Shown here piece after piece: positions 11,561 to 24,440 of a DNA stretch of 64,000 nucleotides. The translations under genes were made by a program, and so were the position numbers. How positions within the stretch are numbered: the first letter of the stretch is position 1; each line of letters begins with the position of its first letter. This DNA is from Sweltsa coloradensis (lineage: Eukaryota; Arthropoda; Insecta; Plecoptera; Chloroperlidae), in the NCBI GenBank assembly GCA_024449915.1, contig JAMZAV010000051.1, forward strand, positions 2,046,001-2,110,000, written 5' to 3'. Under the pieces are notes generated by a model. That model saw only the letters and a program-made list of their open reading frames with translations. It did not search any database and was not told the DNA's origin.

Positions 11561-13540
11561 GTTTCCTTCAAGCGTTAAAATGAAGAATGCTGAGGACTCT
11601 CAAACAGCCCTCTTCACAACTGCCCTCATACACCCTTCTTACCTGGTTACACACCTGAAGCTAAAAAAAGCCTGTAGTAGTCACAACCTTACAGCGGGTA
11701 TCCTACGACAAAGAGTTTGAAGTATACTCTTCTTTCAGTACGGAACCTCAGATATCTATTATCGTGATGCTGGTTTATATTTACTATGTAATAAGTAATA
11801 ACACCTCGAATTGGAATTCATTACATTTTATTAATTTCGAAACAATAAACAAGTAATTAACACAAACATAGGAAGATAATTATTTAGGTAGATGATGGCG
11901 AGTAAAGTTGATTAATTAATTTTAAGGAACACATAATGAATATAATCCATTATGAACACAAACAATTGCATTTTTAGTGCACTTGGGTATTTTTAGAGCG
12001 ATAATCTGATGCTTAAGTCACAGACACTTTCCATATCAATTAGTAGATGGTTTCATGACATGTTTCCCAAATCCAAAATGTTTTTGGTTATTCTTAACAA
12101 TTTGAATAAATTTTAACAATTTTTTGTTCACATCACTGCCGTGATGGCAATGATGTTGGATTATTTTAACGCATTTTGACATTAAAATTTTAAATAATTT
12201 ACTAGGAATTAAACCGACTTTTCATTTAACAACAATTAATTAAAACACAAAATACAGATTTATTTTTAAAACCCGCTAGAAAAGTTTACAAGCGAATACA
12301 AGAAACCTATTGCTATCACCAACGTTTTCGCTGCACCCTGTGGCACATTTCTGCTCAGTATTGAACCATAAAATACAATCACATGATAAAGTTGATATTT
12401 TATATGCTATACGTAGGCCTACTGTAATGGATTTGAAATAAATATGGGTGTATGCCTTTAGGGGCCTAGAGCTAGACTGCACATTATTAAAATGTTCTCG
12501 CCCACCCATTTTCAACCGCTCCTGGTAGACTGTAGAAAAACACAAGACGGAAGTGAAGGGTTGTAGCAAATACTTAAGAATAAAATATGACGATCTTTCA
12601 TCACTATGACTGATTTAACTTGACATTTCATGGGAGATGTAAATCGTATATTGCAATTGCTTCGCTACTCTGCTTCTAACCTATACCATGGAATGAGTAC
12701 AGATTTAAATAACTACAGTTATGCATAGATTTGATTTGTAAATCTAATTTTTTCGCAACATGCAAATCACTTACTGAAACAAGGTGTTGCGAGCTAAAAT
12801 TTCGCCCATCAATTTACACTTTCATAATGAATGATTGAGAGAATCGTGATATGTTTTTGCGGCGTTTTTATTAAAATATGGGTCAAAGTCTAGTATAGGG
12901 AAATATCCCTTGGGCTTTGATTTGACTCATACACACACCATATAGTTTATATCATTGAAGGTCATAGTTTACACTTACGACCGTGCTCTTTCCTCTAGTC
13001 TAACATTATTTATCGCCTGCGGACAGTGGTCAACTGTAGTGAGGGCGTATCCACCATATTCTTGGTTAATAGATCAAGGTCCCTCATAGAAAACTGTTTA
13101 GTTCCTTGAGCTATTATTTCGCAATAGTTTATTCTTAAATATACAGATTTAATAGAAATATCATTCTCACGGAGGTACGTTATGCAACTCGCAGCGACTG
13201 AGTCGATCATGACTGCAGTGTAGCTTCGAGGTTCCGGGTCCTAGAGATCCGGTTTCTTATCGACTTTCCGTGCTATGTTTTATGACACGGAGCGATTGTG
13301 TTTTGCCCACTAAGTCTACATATTATTTAATACCCTATAACTTTTACACGATACGTTTGTGACGTAAGTAGAGTACTTGTGACTATTGCAATTAAGGGGG
13401 AGAGGTTAAATCGCAAGATCTGGAAGTAAACCCTTTCTTTAAGTTTCCTGTTGACCTTCGAGAAGTTTCAGGCATATTAGAATGTTTTGTTTTATCTAAT
13501 TGTATTCATTTGTGGAATCGTGCAGTTTCTGACTATGGTT
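11561..13540. other. no named gene; one unexplained open frame
   Basis: Mostly AT-rich. On the minus strand a 66-codon frame at 13010-13210 has fairly balanced composition and a start codon but no splice sites or family resemblance. A B-box-like GGTTCCGGGTCC at 13231-13242 may be a worn SINE relic. A 97-codon minus frame at 12276-12569 is likewise unassigned. Confidence 0.4.
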
Positions 13541-14100
13541 AGGCGTGGTTTTTCTTAGGGCGTAGTTCGACAATGAATGAGTGCGTTTTTCAAACGGGCT
13601 GGGTCCGGACTTATTTCTATGCTCACTTGCACACACGTTCCTGTACGTGCAAGAACCATTGAGTGTAGATAGGCGCGTGGGAACGTTTTGAAAGCTGGGG
13701 GAGGGGGGGGGGATCCATTAGCAGATTTTGTCGGCGGCAACTGGGGTCTGGGGTGAAGCCCCAGCCGCCGGAGGCCAATTCGCCGAAGTCGAAAAAAAAT
13801 TCCACCATGCTACAGTTATTTCGTTATGTTTTAACTGCACTCAGACTCTGTAAACGATGTTTTACAGCAACTATCTGCGATCTAAAAAAATAAAAAAAAT
13901 AAACGTGAAGTGGCCCATTTTAGTAAATTTCAACCAAATTTTTGATGAAATGACAAAGCATACAGACAAACATATTCGTTCTACCAAGGTGACTGTCGAA
14001 TTGTGTAAGTGTAAATGCATATTTACTACAGAAATTCTGGGATTAATAGTTAACTCAAGTTAGTTCCCCCCCCCCTTCCCCCCCGGTTCCTACGCCACTG
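13541..14100. mobile_element. right end of a CAGTGGCGTAG-type inverted-repeat transposon
   Basis: The right edge reads CGGTTCCTACGCCACTG, ending at 14100, which is the reverse complement of CAGTGGCGTAGGAACC, a common terminus of short hAT-like DNA elements. Just inside are a C-rich tract (14066-14086) and, near 13690-13770, G-rich sequence with a GGGGTGAAGCCCC hairpin, also typical of such elements. No matching left end was found, so the left limit is uncertain and the copy may be truncated. Confidence 0.45.
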
Positions 14101-14638
14101 AGTATAGAAACTATATAATAATACTCAATGCTGGAACATGTTTGATAGGATTCAAATCAAAAGCATGTTTGTATATGGAAAAGCTGTGGTGGAAAGTGAT
14201 GCTTTATAGAATATCTTCGCTTCCAAATGGAACAATTCGTTTCCAAAATACGATAATCGTGACATTATAATTGTTTTAGTGTTTTTTGTATAGCAATAAG
14301 GATAGCAGATAATCAGAACATCCACATTTGGATATCACTACAGCAGTGGTCTCGTCTTCTTATAGCCGATACAGGCGTGCTGGCGAGATGACATAACGTA
14401 AAACGATCCACTCAGACTACGGTCCAGTTTTCTTCAATATTACTCTGGCTCTGACACAACCATCTCAACCATCCTTTCCACTATTATATAATTGTAAATT
14501 ATTGAGCCATATTTATATTACTTACTACATTTTTGAAACGAAATCTGAAAAGTTGTGATGAAATCAAGACCGTGTGGTTTAATACACCTTCAAAAGCTGA
14601 GCGAACTAGAGCGGACTTTGCTTGAATAATATTATTGC

Positions 14639-15632
14639 GGAGCAAAGCTTACCTAGAAGCATCATTTTATAATGTCCGTCCGTCTGTGCGTGTGTCACGA
14701 TTAAAACTAGGGAACACGACCTGCCGATTGTCGATTTTGGTGACATTGCCGTTTTACAAGGATGATACGGAATGTTTTTGGTGACGCTTGCAGGGGTGAA
14801 AGGGGCGGGGCTAGCATTTTTGAAAAGATGTACAGTCCCGTACCCGGCACCTCCACCAAATATTTGAAAAAAATTAATTTCTTAGTTCTTCTTGGACAAT
14901 CCGTCGATTGGGTATTCCCTCGTTAAACTCAAAATATATATTTCATTCAGGCTAACTTGTTATGAATTTAGAAATTAACAGAAAAAATATTGGGTCCACC
15001 ATGGCCGGGATTTTTTTTTCAAACTTCCTATTTTTCGAGCTAGGTCCCATCGGCAAAAATCTCCCATAAGAAATAAAATGGGGACGATCTTTATACCCCG
15101 TGACCTTGGCGGATTTTGATCCAAAAAAATGTTGGCCATTATTTACGTACTCGATAGCCTTTTCTGTACATTCTCTTTTTTTCGTTTTGTAATTTGGGAA
15201 AGTGGTTCGGTCAAAATATGCTGATTACCAAGAAGTGGTGTGATTTTGGAATGCACATTTTTGCGTGTTTGTGTGTATATTTGTGCACAGTTTCAAGACA
15301 CGATGTTATAAAGGGCCATTTTAGATTGGTCTGATGCTCTAGTATCTATGTGGACCAAAAAAGAAGCAGGTTTAAGCCGATTTAAGAAATTTTCCAAAAA
15401 TCCAATTTTCTCAAATTTCTGGATTAAAAAAAAATAGAAAAATTCGTATAAAGTCACAGTTACAAGATATAATTTTTTAAACAATCATTTAAGTGTAGTA
15501 TTATACTATAGATTACGTGATAAAAAATTAATTTTTTGGAGTACTAGGGGCTAGTACCCCAATATTGGTTTTTAAAATTATTATTTAGCTTCGCTCCATA
15601 TTTTGGTATTCGTACTACCGTGCTTGTCCTGA
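14639..15632 (+). repeat. R1 repeat, long form (copy A)
   Basis: Begins GGAGCAAAGCTT, runs through the head (GTCCGTCCGTCTGTGCGTG, then CACGATTAAAA), carries an inner block at about 14931-15530, and ends AGCTTCGCTCC then CCGTGCTTGT. The inner block closely matches 20930-21530 and the two halves 52855-53110 and 54408-54785. The ends GGAGC(G/A)AAGCT and AGCTTCGCTCC are inverted with respect to each other. It has no coding potential, so it is a non-autonomous element of unknown class. Confidence 0.65.
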
Positions 15633-18600
15633 TATGTTGTAACCTGTTTTCTTGCATACACACAATAAAATGTTGATTTAATATTTCAATGGGGAAATGT
15701 TATGACATTAACGATACTTCGCCAACGTTGATTTCAGAATTGTTATTTTTAATTGCGTTTCCAGCTTACGAAAGTGTAAAACACAAGGTTCTGCCAATTT
15801 CCTAGCTGCATTATGAGTTAATTCTGTGTTGGCCACGCCTTGCAGACGTCCTGCACCAGATCTTATCTTAACCAACCACTTCATGATACAAAGCAATTTT
15901 TGTAATTGAAGCACGTACACTACTTACAATAAAGGTGAGGGTTGCAAGTAAAATAAAAACTTTTGCTTTTACATCTATAAAATGATTAAAAAAGTGTTTA
16001 ATGTATATGCTCTGGATATAAATTTATTTGTTAATTTTCTATTTTCATTGACGCATTGCTCCACGGCAATACTCCCTTTGTGTATACGGTCGTTTCGAAT
16101 TATGGCACTTACTTCAATTATAATGTAATCATATCGCCGTATTTTTAAAGAAAAAATTAACAAAATAAACAAACATTCACTATAATCAGTATTTCACATA
16201 GTTATTGAGAACAGAAAAGTTCAATGGTAATAAGTAAAAACGATCTTTGAGTTGACCTTGTGTAACTGAAATAAAAACTCATATTTGGCAGAAAAACTAG
16301 ATAGGAAAGTACTCACAAAAAATACCTACTTGATAAAAACCTAAAATCTAAAATCTCGAATATAAAATAAGCTAATTACGCTAAAATGATAATAATAGTT
16401 TTGTCCAACCTCGAAATCGTGAAGCTAGTTGTTTCCTGATAATGTTTCCTGCCTTCACACGTGTTTTCTTCCTATACTTTGATTAGCGCCGACCCTATAG
16501 GTAATAGCCAGCCTCGTTGACTGATCGTGAACGTACAACTATAATTACTCTAACCTGGGAATGTACAGCGTTTTATGCTACAGGACTTAAATCCATAGAT
16601 TTTAGAATAACGTATTTGTAAAAGATTACATTAACATGTAATGGAGCCATCCTCAAACCATGTGGAGCCCACAATAATCCGTATACCAATCAACAACGTC
16701 ATCTACTTAAAATATTGTAATGTTACTGGGAGTGTGAATAGGCTCTATCGACAAGAGGGAGCGAAGCTACTTGAGATCGTCGAATAAGAATACAAGAAGA
16801 AAGTTATACATTTCTAGGCAGCAGTCAAATCTCGTTGTTGGTGGAGGTGCCGAGTATAAAAAGGGATACAAAAAATTAAAATACGTTCTGTTCGTGAATT
16901 TAAATCTCTTTGTTGGTAGAGGATGCCAATTTTTTTTTTAATTTGACAATTTTGGGTGGGTGACGATAACCACACCTAAACGCGCCATAACGTTATTCTA
17001 ATAGCCATAGAAGTGCATGTGTTGTCTTTCTATCTCATGTTTATACATTTGGTGCGGGTGGTACAATAGTTCTACAAAAACAATGCAAGCACCTTACTTT
17101 TCAATACAGATACAACTATATGAACCACATGTCCCTGCCTTATGTATCAATATCATACGAGGAAGGGTCTTCCGTAATGGAATCTTGAAACACGAACAGG
17201 ATTTGTATTTTTTTTTTTGGCAATAATGACGGTATCTCTGCTCGCATTACTTCTTCCATTGTGTTCACAATGATTAGTATTCAAAACGGGCGTGCATTTT
17301 ATTAGTTTTCCAATTAAAATTTGCTAACCTACTTTAAGTATGCTTTAACCTACTATATAATTCAATTTGAAGTGATGTGATATGGAACGAACGGTGTAAT
17401 AATGTGAAGCTTTAAGTATTTGAACAATTCGTTATTGTAAAATGAAGAGTTCCGACTTCCCATCCTTGCTTGGTTTGCGACCGAGATTGTCTCGCTGTTC
17501 ACTTGCCGCTTGTGTTCAAGTATGTGGAGTACAAATAGAAAGTGTTGACATATCATTTCATTCACCTTGTAACATGGAAGAATGTTGTAATACGCGTAGG
17601 TAGGCGCGAAACGCTATTTTGGGAGGTTGTGATTTTGATTACTGCCTAGGGCAATCCGGAGTTTAGCTATTTTAGTTTGCCTTAGTCAAGATATAAATGC
17701 TGGGGTTGAATAAACAAACTTTTAACCACAAACTCGGGGTGTCTAACTATAGGTATTTTGGTGTTGGGGTAGGTATGACGGGAGTGTCCAAGGGCTGTTT
17801 AAAGGACTCAGTCCCTTAATTTGTATTATGACATCTCGGAAATACTTTTCAGTCAGAATTACAGCGGGCGAGTATCAAGCCGGGAGTCGCAAATTTACTG
17901 TTATTTATTTAAATATTGATATTTTATGTAGGGCCTATATTTAAATTTAAAAAATAAAAAAATTGAAAATTATATAACGGAATTCAATAGTTATATTTTA
18001 ATAAAACACTAACAATGTCTTAATTTAGGCAAAATTCGAGGGTCCAGCACAATCGGAAAAAGTTTAGGCAATTGTTGCATAGGTCATTTTGATGCACACA
18101 CAACGAATGATACAAACTACACGTGTTTAGTGATGGGTTTTCAACTAGTATATTATCCTAATTGGACACAATGTGGTATTAGAAGACATATGTTTATGGT
18201 ATCTGAGATCGATTAGTAGAAGTTAGAACGTAAATAATCTACATTTTGTACTTTATATTTTCATGATTGCTAAAGTACCGTAAGAAAATCTTGAGTCGTG
18301 ACCGGAGTTACAGAAGATTAATTTGATACAATATTTATCTCTCAATTAAACTATCATTTCACAAATGAGTGTTTGTTCACACCTCGAATGCTGAGCAGCT
18401 GACTCCCATCAGTAGCCAGTTTCTCACGCCGAGCTTAAGACGTGCTGAAATTACTGTTCATTTCCATACTTTAACGTGATTACCCGGGTTTCACATAGAA
18501 TTTGTTGAAAGGATTTTCAAGTCAAAGAGTAATTATTGTACAGAGATGATTGATGTGAAAACGTGTATTTTAATCTTTTAAACATAGGGTTGTGTGTATC

Positions 18601-19598
18601 GTGTACGTTTCTCTAGGGTACTTTCTGTAGGGAACAATGTGCCCCTCGCGCTATAACTGAGCCACACTGTGTTTCAACACACCGTTCTTCTTAGTTCGTT
18701 CGTCGTAGGCCATAATTTTCACAATAACCAAATACTTACACAGACATACAGACATGAATGTTTCTTTACAAACACCTAACAATTAGTATTTAATTAGTGG
18801 TCAGTTATACTCCTGCAGGAAGCGATTCAACGCTAGGTGTTGAGTGTCGACAGAAGTATTATTAAGAGAAAGCTTTTAATTATACCAAGAAGAGCATGCG
18901 AGCTAGCTGATAATGTGCTCAAAATGCGTGCAGATCAGCAAATAGTTTTGCTTATGGATCTCTTAGGTTGCAATATTTAATGATTAATATCTTCTTCAGG
19001 CACAACATAACACCGATCTAAAATGATGCTTCTGTGACGTAAAAATACCTTTTAAAGACGCCTATACTGATTTGCATGACTCAGCGAAGGTTTTAGAAAT
19101 CCACTGGCCATGAATTTATTATTGTTATTTAATTACGATAATCTTCTCCATTTTATTGAAATTGTTGCCCAAAGGAATGTTTATGGTACTCTTTCCTAGT
19201 GATTGATCGTGAAAGTGCTAAGTGTTTTAGTACATCATGCGTAATGTGTTTTTTGAAAGCAGACGCGTTACGTCATGAACATAATAATTAGTCTCGCAGT
19301 TGACAGAAAAGGTACGATGATAATCGCATAGACGCAATATTATTTAATAGTTTATTCACAGCTAGTGCAATTATTTAAACTGGTACAGAGTCACAGTTTG
19401 GATTCTTTGTGTGGTCTGTGGCTATTTGTTTGTGTTTTGTTCCCTATCTTTCGTGACCGGAGGCTTCCTTTTCGAGTACCCTACATGAATTAATGTTGTG
19501 TAAGGGAAAACTAAGAGTATACGTAAGCGAGCAAGGCGACTCATCTTCAGTTAGTCTAATGCGGTTGGACGATTGGCTTCCCACAGTCTGTAAATGAT
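15633..19598. other. no gene seen; one R1-related scrap
   Basis: A GGGAGCGAAGCTACTT start at about 16750 and GCCGAGTATAAAAAGGG sequence to about 16960 resemble R1 and the flank of the copy at 35470. The rest is AT-rich with no supported exons. Frames at 15708-15920, 15975-16172, 17017-17226 and 17362-17565 lack any family resemblance. Confidence 0.45.
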
Positions 19599-19646
19599 TT
19601 AGACCTTTACAAAGTTCTCAATTAAGGAAACTTTGTAAAGGTCTAA
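19599..19646. repeat. perfect 18-bp inverted repeat (hairpin)
   Basis: TTAGACCTTTACAAAGTT at 19599-19616 is repeated exactly in reverse complement at 19629-19646, with a 12-nt loop. The arms end sharply and nothing continues beyond them. The stem is too short for a typical animal microRNA precursor. It could be a small foldback or the product of a template switch. Confidence 0.7.
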
Positions 19647-20027
19647 GTTACTTTGACGACAAAGGGAACTAGATCATGGTTTCGTTCTGTTTTCGTATTA
19701 GTTCCTTTTATAGTCACTGCTCTGAAAATAAACGTAAACAAAATAAAAAATCACACTAAGTGTCCATTCTCGGAAGCTTAGATCGTCCGAAGAACCGGAC
19801 TCATTTTAGTTGTACAAGTCAATTTCTGTTAGTATAAAATGTAAAAAAATAGACTGGTATTTGAGGTTGTACTTGTAATGTTGACTCTTGAATTCGGAGA
19901 TGAAGAACTGTTGTAGGAAAGTGAAATTATTTACCATAAAAAATAAAAAAATTCCCAATGCTGGAATAAAATTGAAGACATTCATGCTCCTAAATTCGAA
20001 GCTATAAAGACCGCGCCAACAATTTGT

Positions 20028-20453
20028 GAAAGGGACGTTAAATTTGTTTCAAGCTCTCACAAAGAATTAGCTTTTAAAATTACCCGTTTCTGCGATACCT
20101 ATTGAATTCTTGAGATGGAGAGATGAACGCACGAACAGACCAAGCAAGCTACTGGGGTGCAATGTAACATTTAGAGTCCTTGTCAAGGCTTGACGGTTTC
20201 GACAAGGACAACAGACGGGGAACCCCCTTCTTGGTTCATTGAAAGGGACGTTAAATTTGTTTCAAGCTCTCACAGAAAATTAGCTTTTAAAATTACGCGT
20301 TTCTGCGATACCTATTGAGTTCATGAGTTGGAGAGATGAACGCACGAACAGACCAAGCAAGCTACTGGGGTGCAATGTAACATTTAGAGTCCTTGTCAAG
20401 GCTTGACGGTTTCGACAAGGACAACAGACGGGGAACCCCCTTCTTGGTTCATT
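20028..20453. repeat. tandem duplication, 213-bp unit, two copies
   Basis: The unit starting GAAAGGGACGTTAAATTTG occurs at 20028-20240 and again at 20241-20453, ending both times TTCTTGGTTCATT. The copies differ at only a few positions (for example CACAAAGAATT against CACAGAAAATT), so the duplication is recent. Each unit holds a CTTGTC...GACAAGG inverted motif. No coding sequence was recognised. Confidence 0.85.
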
Positions 20454-20622
20454 GAAGGACTTATAGTGTTTCGCTAACTCGTAGCCACTGGCTTCAAATG
20501 GAACTTACATTGAAACAACCGTGCAAATAATTAACAAGCTGTCAGAGTCAGGCAATCAATCAAGTTGCAACTAATTACGTGTATTTCGTGAGCGGCCATA
20601 TCGATGACCCGAGGGCTGCAGG

Positions 20623-20647
20623 GGAGAGAGAGAGAGAGAGAGAGAGA
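20623..20647. repeat. (GA)n microsatellite
   Basis: An uninterrupted GA dinucleotide run of about 12 units directly left of R1 copy B. Confidence 0.9.
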
Positions 20648-20687
20648 ATCACTTATTTGATTTACACATCATTAATATATATAAGGG

Positions 20688-21575
20688 AAAATAAGCTCCC
20701 CGGATTATGTATGCTTTCTGCCGCCCGTGTGTAAGTGCATGTGTAGTGTGTCACGATTAAAACAGAACATGACCTACGATTGATATGCGTTTTTTTGGTA
20801 TTGCCTTTTAACAGTGATGACAGAATGTTTTGGCGATTCTTATGCGGGCAGTGGCAGTGTGCTCCATATAAAGGTGGAAATTTAGCAACCCGCCACCTCC
20901 TCCAACGAGAATTGAATGCTGGAAGATTTTTTTGTATCTTTCGTCGACAATTTAGCAATTAATAGAAAAATTATTGGGGCCACCATGAGCTCCCAAAAAA
21001 TTGTCAAACATTACATTTTTCGAGCTAGGTCCCATTGGCAAAAATCACCCTTAAGAAATAACATGGGGACGATCTTTATGCCCCGTGACCTTGGAGGATT
21101 TTGATTTAAAAAAATATTGGCTATTATTGACGTACTCTACAGCATTTTCTGTAAATTCTCTATATTTTGTTTTGTAATTTGGGCAAGTAGTTCGGTAAAA
21201 ATATGCTGATTACCAAGATAGGGTGTGATTTTGGAATGCATATTTTTGCGTGTTTGAGGGTATATTTGGGCACAGTTTCAAAACACGATGTAAAAATGGG
21301 CATTTTAGATTTGTATTATGCTCTAATATCTATTTGGACCAAAAAAGAAGCAGGTTAACGCCGATTTAAGAATTTTCCCAAAACACCAATTTTCGCAAAT
21401 TTCCGGATTAAAAAAAATGAAAAAATTCGTGTTAAATCACAGTTACAAGATATAATTTTAAAACTGCATTTAGTGTAGTATTGTATATAATCATGTGGTA
21501 AAAAATATTTTTGAGTGATAGCCCCTTTAAGTAGCTTCGCTCCCTATTTTATGTACTCCCGAACCCGTGCTTGTG
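20688..21575 (+). repeat. R1 repeat, long form (copy B)
   Basis: Head with GTGTGTCACGATTAAAACAG and GAACATGACC, inner block from about 20930, then GTAGCTTCGCTCCC and the tail ACCCGTGCTTGTGCTG. In this copy the inner block reads ATTCTCTATATTTTGTTTTG without interruption at about 21157-21176, giving the empty site for the Tigger-like insertion in the copy at 52855-54785. Confidence 0.65.
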
Positions 21576-22986
21576 CTGTTTGTTGATTTAGCTAATTTTG
21601 CTTGTATACAAATATTGAATACTATTTTAACATTTTGTTGTGTGTTGCATTTCTTTGCTGCTTTCTTATAATATGCTTAAGTTACCCCCAAACGATGAAA
21701 TACAATGCGTTCCTATTTACACAAAATTGTTTATGATCTTGAAATCTATGTCATTAGGTTTTAATTTATTATTTTTTTAATTTATTATAAAATTAACTAG
21801 ATAGACCGTATATTACTATGAAAAAATGCATGTTTTATTAAAATGATCATTAAAATGCTTTCTGTTACAGTAGGCCTACTGAATATTGAATTACATACTG
21901 TGATAGCTTTCTCCTACATTTTACAGTCTATTTTAGTCACTTAGCTACAAGCGTTTGCCAATCAGATTGTAACCGATAGGCCATGTACAATCTATTAAAG
22001 TGATCCTAAGCACATATTTTCTCACATGCCGACATATTTCACAGTTATTCGACGAATTTACACATCGCGCCTGAATCACTACCAATATTACAGTTTTATT
22101 TGTATTTGACATGTAAAGTCTTCTCTTTTCTTGTTCATTATTTCTTTCACTTCAGTACATACACTTTAATATAATTATGAAATAGTAATAATGTTTGTTA
22201 TTATTTTTTTCTATTTGTTATAATTATTTTGTTAGTAATCGAGCATGTTTGATGCTGTGCTCTTTCAGCCAATCTTATTCCAGTCAAATTTGTTTCTAAA
22301 AACTAATGGATACATGAATCATTTTGTCCGTGTAATAGAAATCGTTGCAAAAATATCCCGCCACTGGTATGGACCCAGAATATTCAAGGCCATGTAGCAT
22401 AACCAGATTCAAGTTTAAAATAGTGGGACACAAAAATTCACTTTCGATTAAACAATAGAAAAATCAACGGTTTTTTGGTAAGTTTTTAATTGAAAATATT
22501 ATCGGCCATGCGAAAAAAATTACCGGATTTTGGGTTATAAATTGGAAACAACATTGAATAAAAATCCATATTTTCCGATTTGTTTGCCATTTTAAATACT
22601 TTCAGATTTTCAAAACGTATTAACTATAAGCAAACGAAGTATCCGAGATATCCCGGAATTTAGTGTATTTAGTTTTTTCACATACAATTTGATTTTTAAT
22701 ATATTATCTAAAACCTCCAAATCATTACAATTTTGTGAGCAAACTGTAGGTTACTCTTGTCAGTACTTACACAAAACCTCACTCTATTAACATTGTCAAA
22801 AACGAGAAAAATCAACTGATTTGTATTACTATTGAAGAAATTCTTTAAAGGTTAAAGGTTTTTTGTAGGTTTAACTGTGTACCTGATCCTGGGAATATAG
22901 GGCATGGGGACAGATGGTATGGTGGTAAGTTAGGTCAATACCCAATAACCGTCTTCAAATGACTTATTGGATGAGCGAAGCGAAGA
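21576..22986. other. no gene or named repeat seen
   Basis: AT-rich sequence with a TAGGCCTA octamer near 21872. No supported exons, terminal repeats or RNA genes. Confidence 0.5.
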
Positions 22987-23573
22987 CTTCAATTTCACTG
23001 ACCTCCAGAAAGATTTAGCTCGGGTGTTTTTTTTTTTGTATTTTTGTCTGTTTGTTCGCGCTCTACCGGGCAAACGGCATATGCGATCTTAATGAAAATT
23101 TAAGGGAACCTTTGAAATCTCCGAACTTTGACTTGCCACGTTTTTGGGTACAATCGATCAAATATTTCTTATGATTAACGTACTTTTACGATTTTTTTTC
23201 GATTTTTAATCAGATATTTTCGTGATATTAGGCAAACGGCTGCTCTGATCTTGATGAAACTTTATGGGAACGTTTAAAATCACTAAAATTATATGTGTTA
23301 TGATTTTAAGTTTAAAAACGTCTCATAGAAATCGTACTTTTACGATTTTTTGCCGATTTTTACCGATCTTGATGAAACTTTGTGGGAACGTTTAAAATCA
23401 CTGAAATTATATATGGTATGATTTTAGAGACGTTTGAAGAAATATTTCTCATAGAAATCGTAGACCTACTTTTACGATTTCCCCCGATTTTTAATACGAT
23501 ATTTGGGCCGATAATCAACCATAAAAGCTTATCCATCAACGCGACTGGAAAAAGCGTTAGCGAAGCGGCCTAG
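22987..23573 (+). mobile_element. Helitron-like non-autonomous element, copy 1
   Basis: Starts TTGGATGAGCGAAGCGAAGA and ends GCGTTAGCGAAGCGGCCTAG, followed by T. Similarity to the copies ending at 33169 and 43087 stops exactly at CTAG/T in all three, as in Helitrons, which end CTRR before a T. Upstream of the end, AACGC and GCGTT can pair across 11 nt, like the subterminal Helitron hairpin. The start is not the usual TC, which counts against a canonical Helitron. Internal sequence is repeated TTTTACGATTTTT and CTTGATGAAACTTT units with no long reading frame. Confidence 0.5.
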
Positions 23574-24345
23574 TGATAAGCATAGAGAACACTTCAGCTA
23601 GGATTGCCTGTTGTCGGAATCAAAGTAGGTGACCTCTTGAATTAGATCTTCATATTCTCCCGGCTTAGCACTGATGCTATCTAACGGTCTTAATCTCTAA
23701 GAAACATTTAGAAATAATTAGTCGCTCTTATGTCACTTTCTTCCAAATAGTAGTACGAATGCTTGAACGTAAATGCACCTCGCTTTTGTGTGTTGGAGTG
23801 GTGGGAGGTGAGGTGAGGCAGCCCATCATCAACGACAAGGCAACGACGAGCACTTAACTTCGCAACGTGCTTGGCATGTCAATTCTTACAAAAACATTTC
23901 TTTGTCATGACCTCGAAGTCGGAAACGTTGCGACGTTCGTATTGTGTAATTAATTTCATCAAAATCTCACATAGATGATGAGTTTATTAACTCAATGAAA
24001 ATACATGCCCACTTGAAACCTTCGCTGTCATGGTGTTATCCATGCAATATAGGTCGCAATTTTGTTGCCGTAAAAAATTTAATTGATAATTTCTTTGACG
24101 TTACTTGCATGACCTAACTTAGTTTTAACTTAAAAAACAAAACTCAAACTTGCATTCATAATGCATGTTCTATTGATGTAATTTTCACTTAGGGCCAAAA
24201 TCGAAGTAGTGGTAGGGAGTAAAAAAAAACCTTCTTCGTAAGGATGCCCGCTGTCAGGATGGTACCTGATGGTGTGGCCCTCTTCAAGTAAAGGTTATTG
24301 ATTGGAGTAACGTGTTATGTTTATAGTGTAGGGTTGTTCGAGGTC
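23574..24345. other. SINE-like scrap, otherwise nothing seen
   Basis: At 23587-23625 CACTTCAGCTAGGATTGCC resembles the reverse of the SINE tail (GGCAATCCTGACTGAAGT), so a short SINE relic abuts the Helitron-like element. The rest is unassigned. Confidence 0.35.
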
Positions 24346-24440
24346 GCACTTCCAGCAATGAAACCTTTGCAAATCGCCGGTGTCGGGATTCGAAACTTGG
24401 ACTCCCCGAATCATTCTCACACGTTATGCATAAGCCACAT
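24346..24440 (-). repeat. tRNA-derived SINE fragment
   Basis: On the minus strand GATTCGGGGAGTCCAAGTTT then CGAATCCCGACACCGGCGA gives a B-box (GTTTCGAATCC) and the downstream CACCGGC of the SINE at 25300-25440. The tRNA-like upstream half (GGCTTATGCATAACGTGTGAG) is present but diverged. Confidence 0.5.

Noticed and set aside
12276..12569. 97-codon minus-strand frame
   Set aside because: No family resemblance or supporting signals; treated as chance.
19599..19646. microRNA precursor
   Set aside because: An 18-bp perfect stem is shorter than an animal precursor (about 60-80 nt with imperfect stem) and no extension of pairing is visible.
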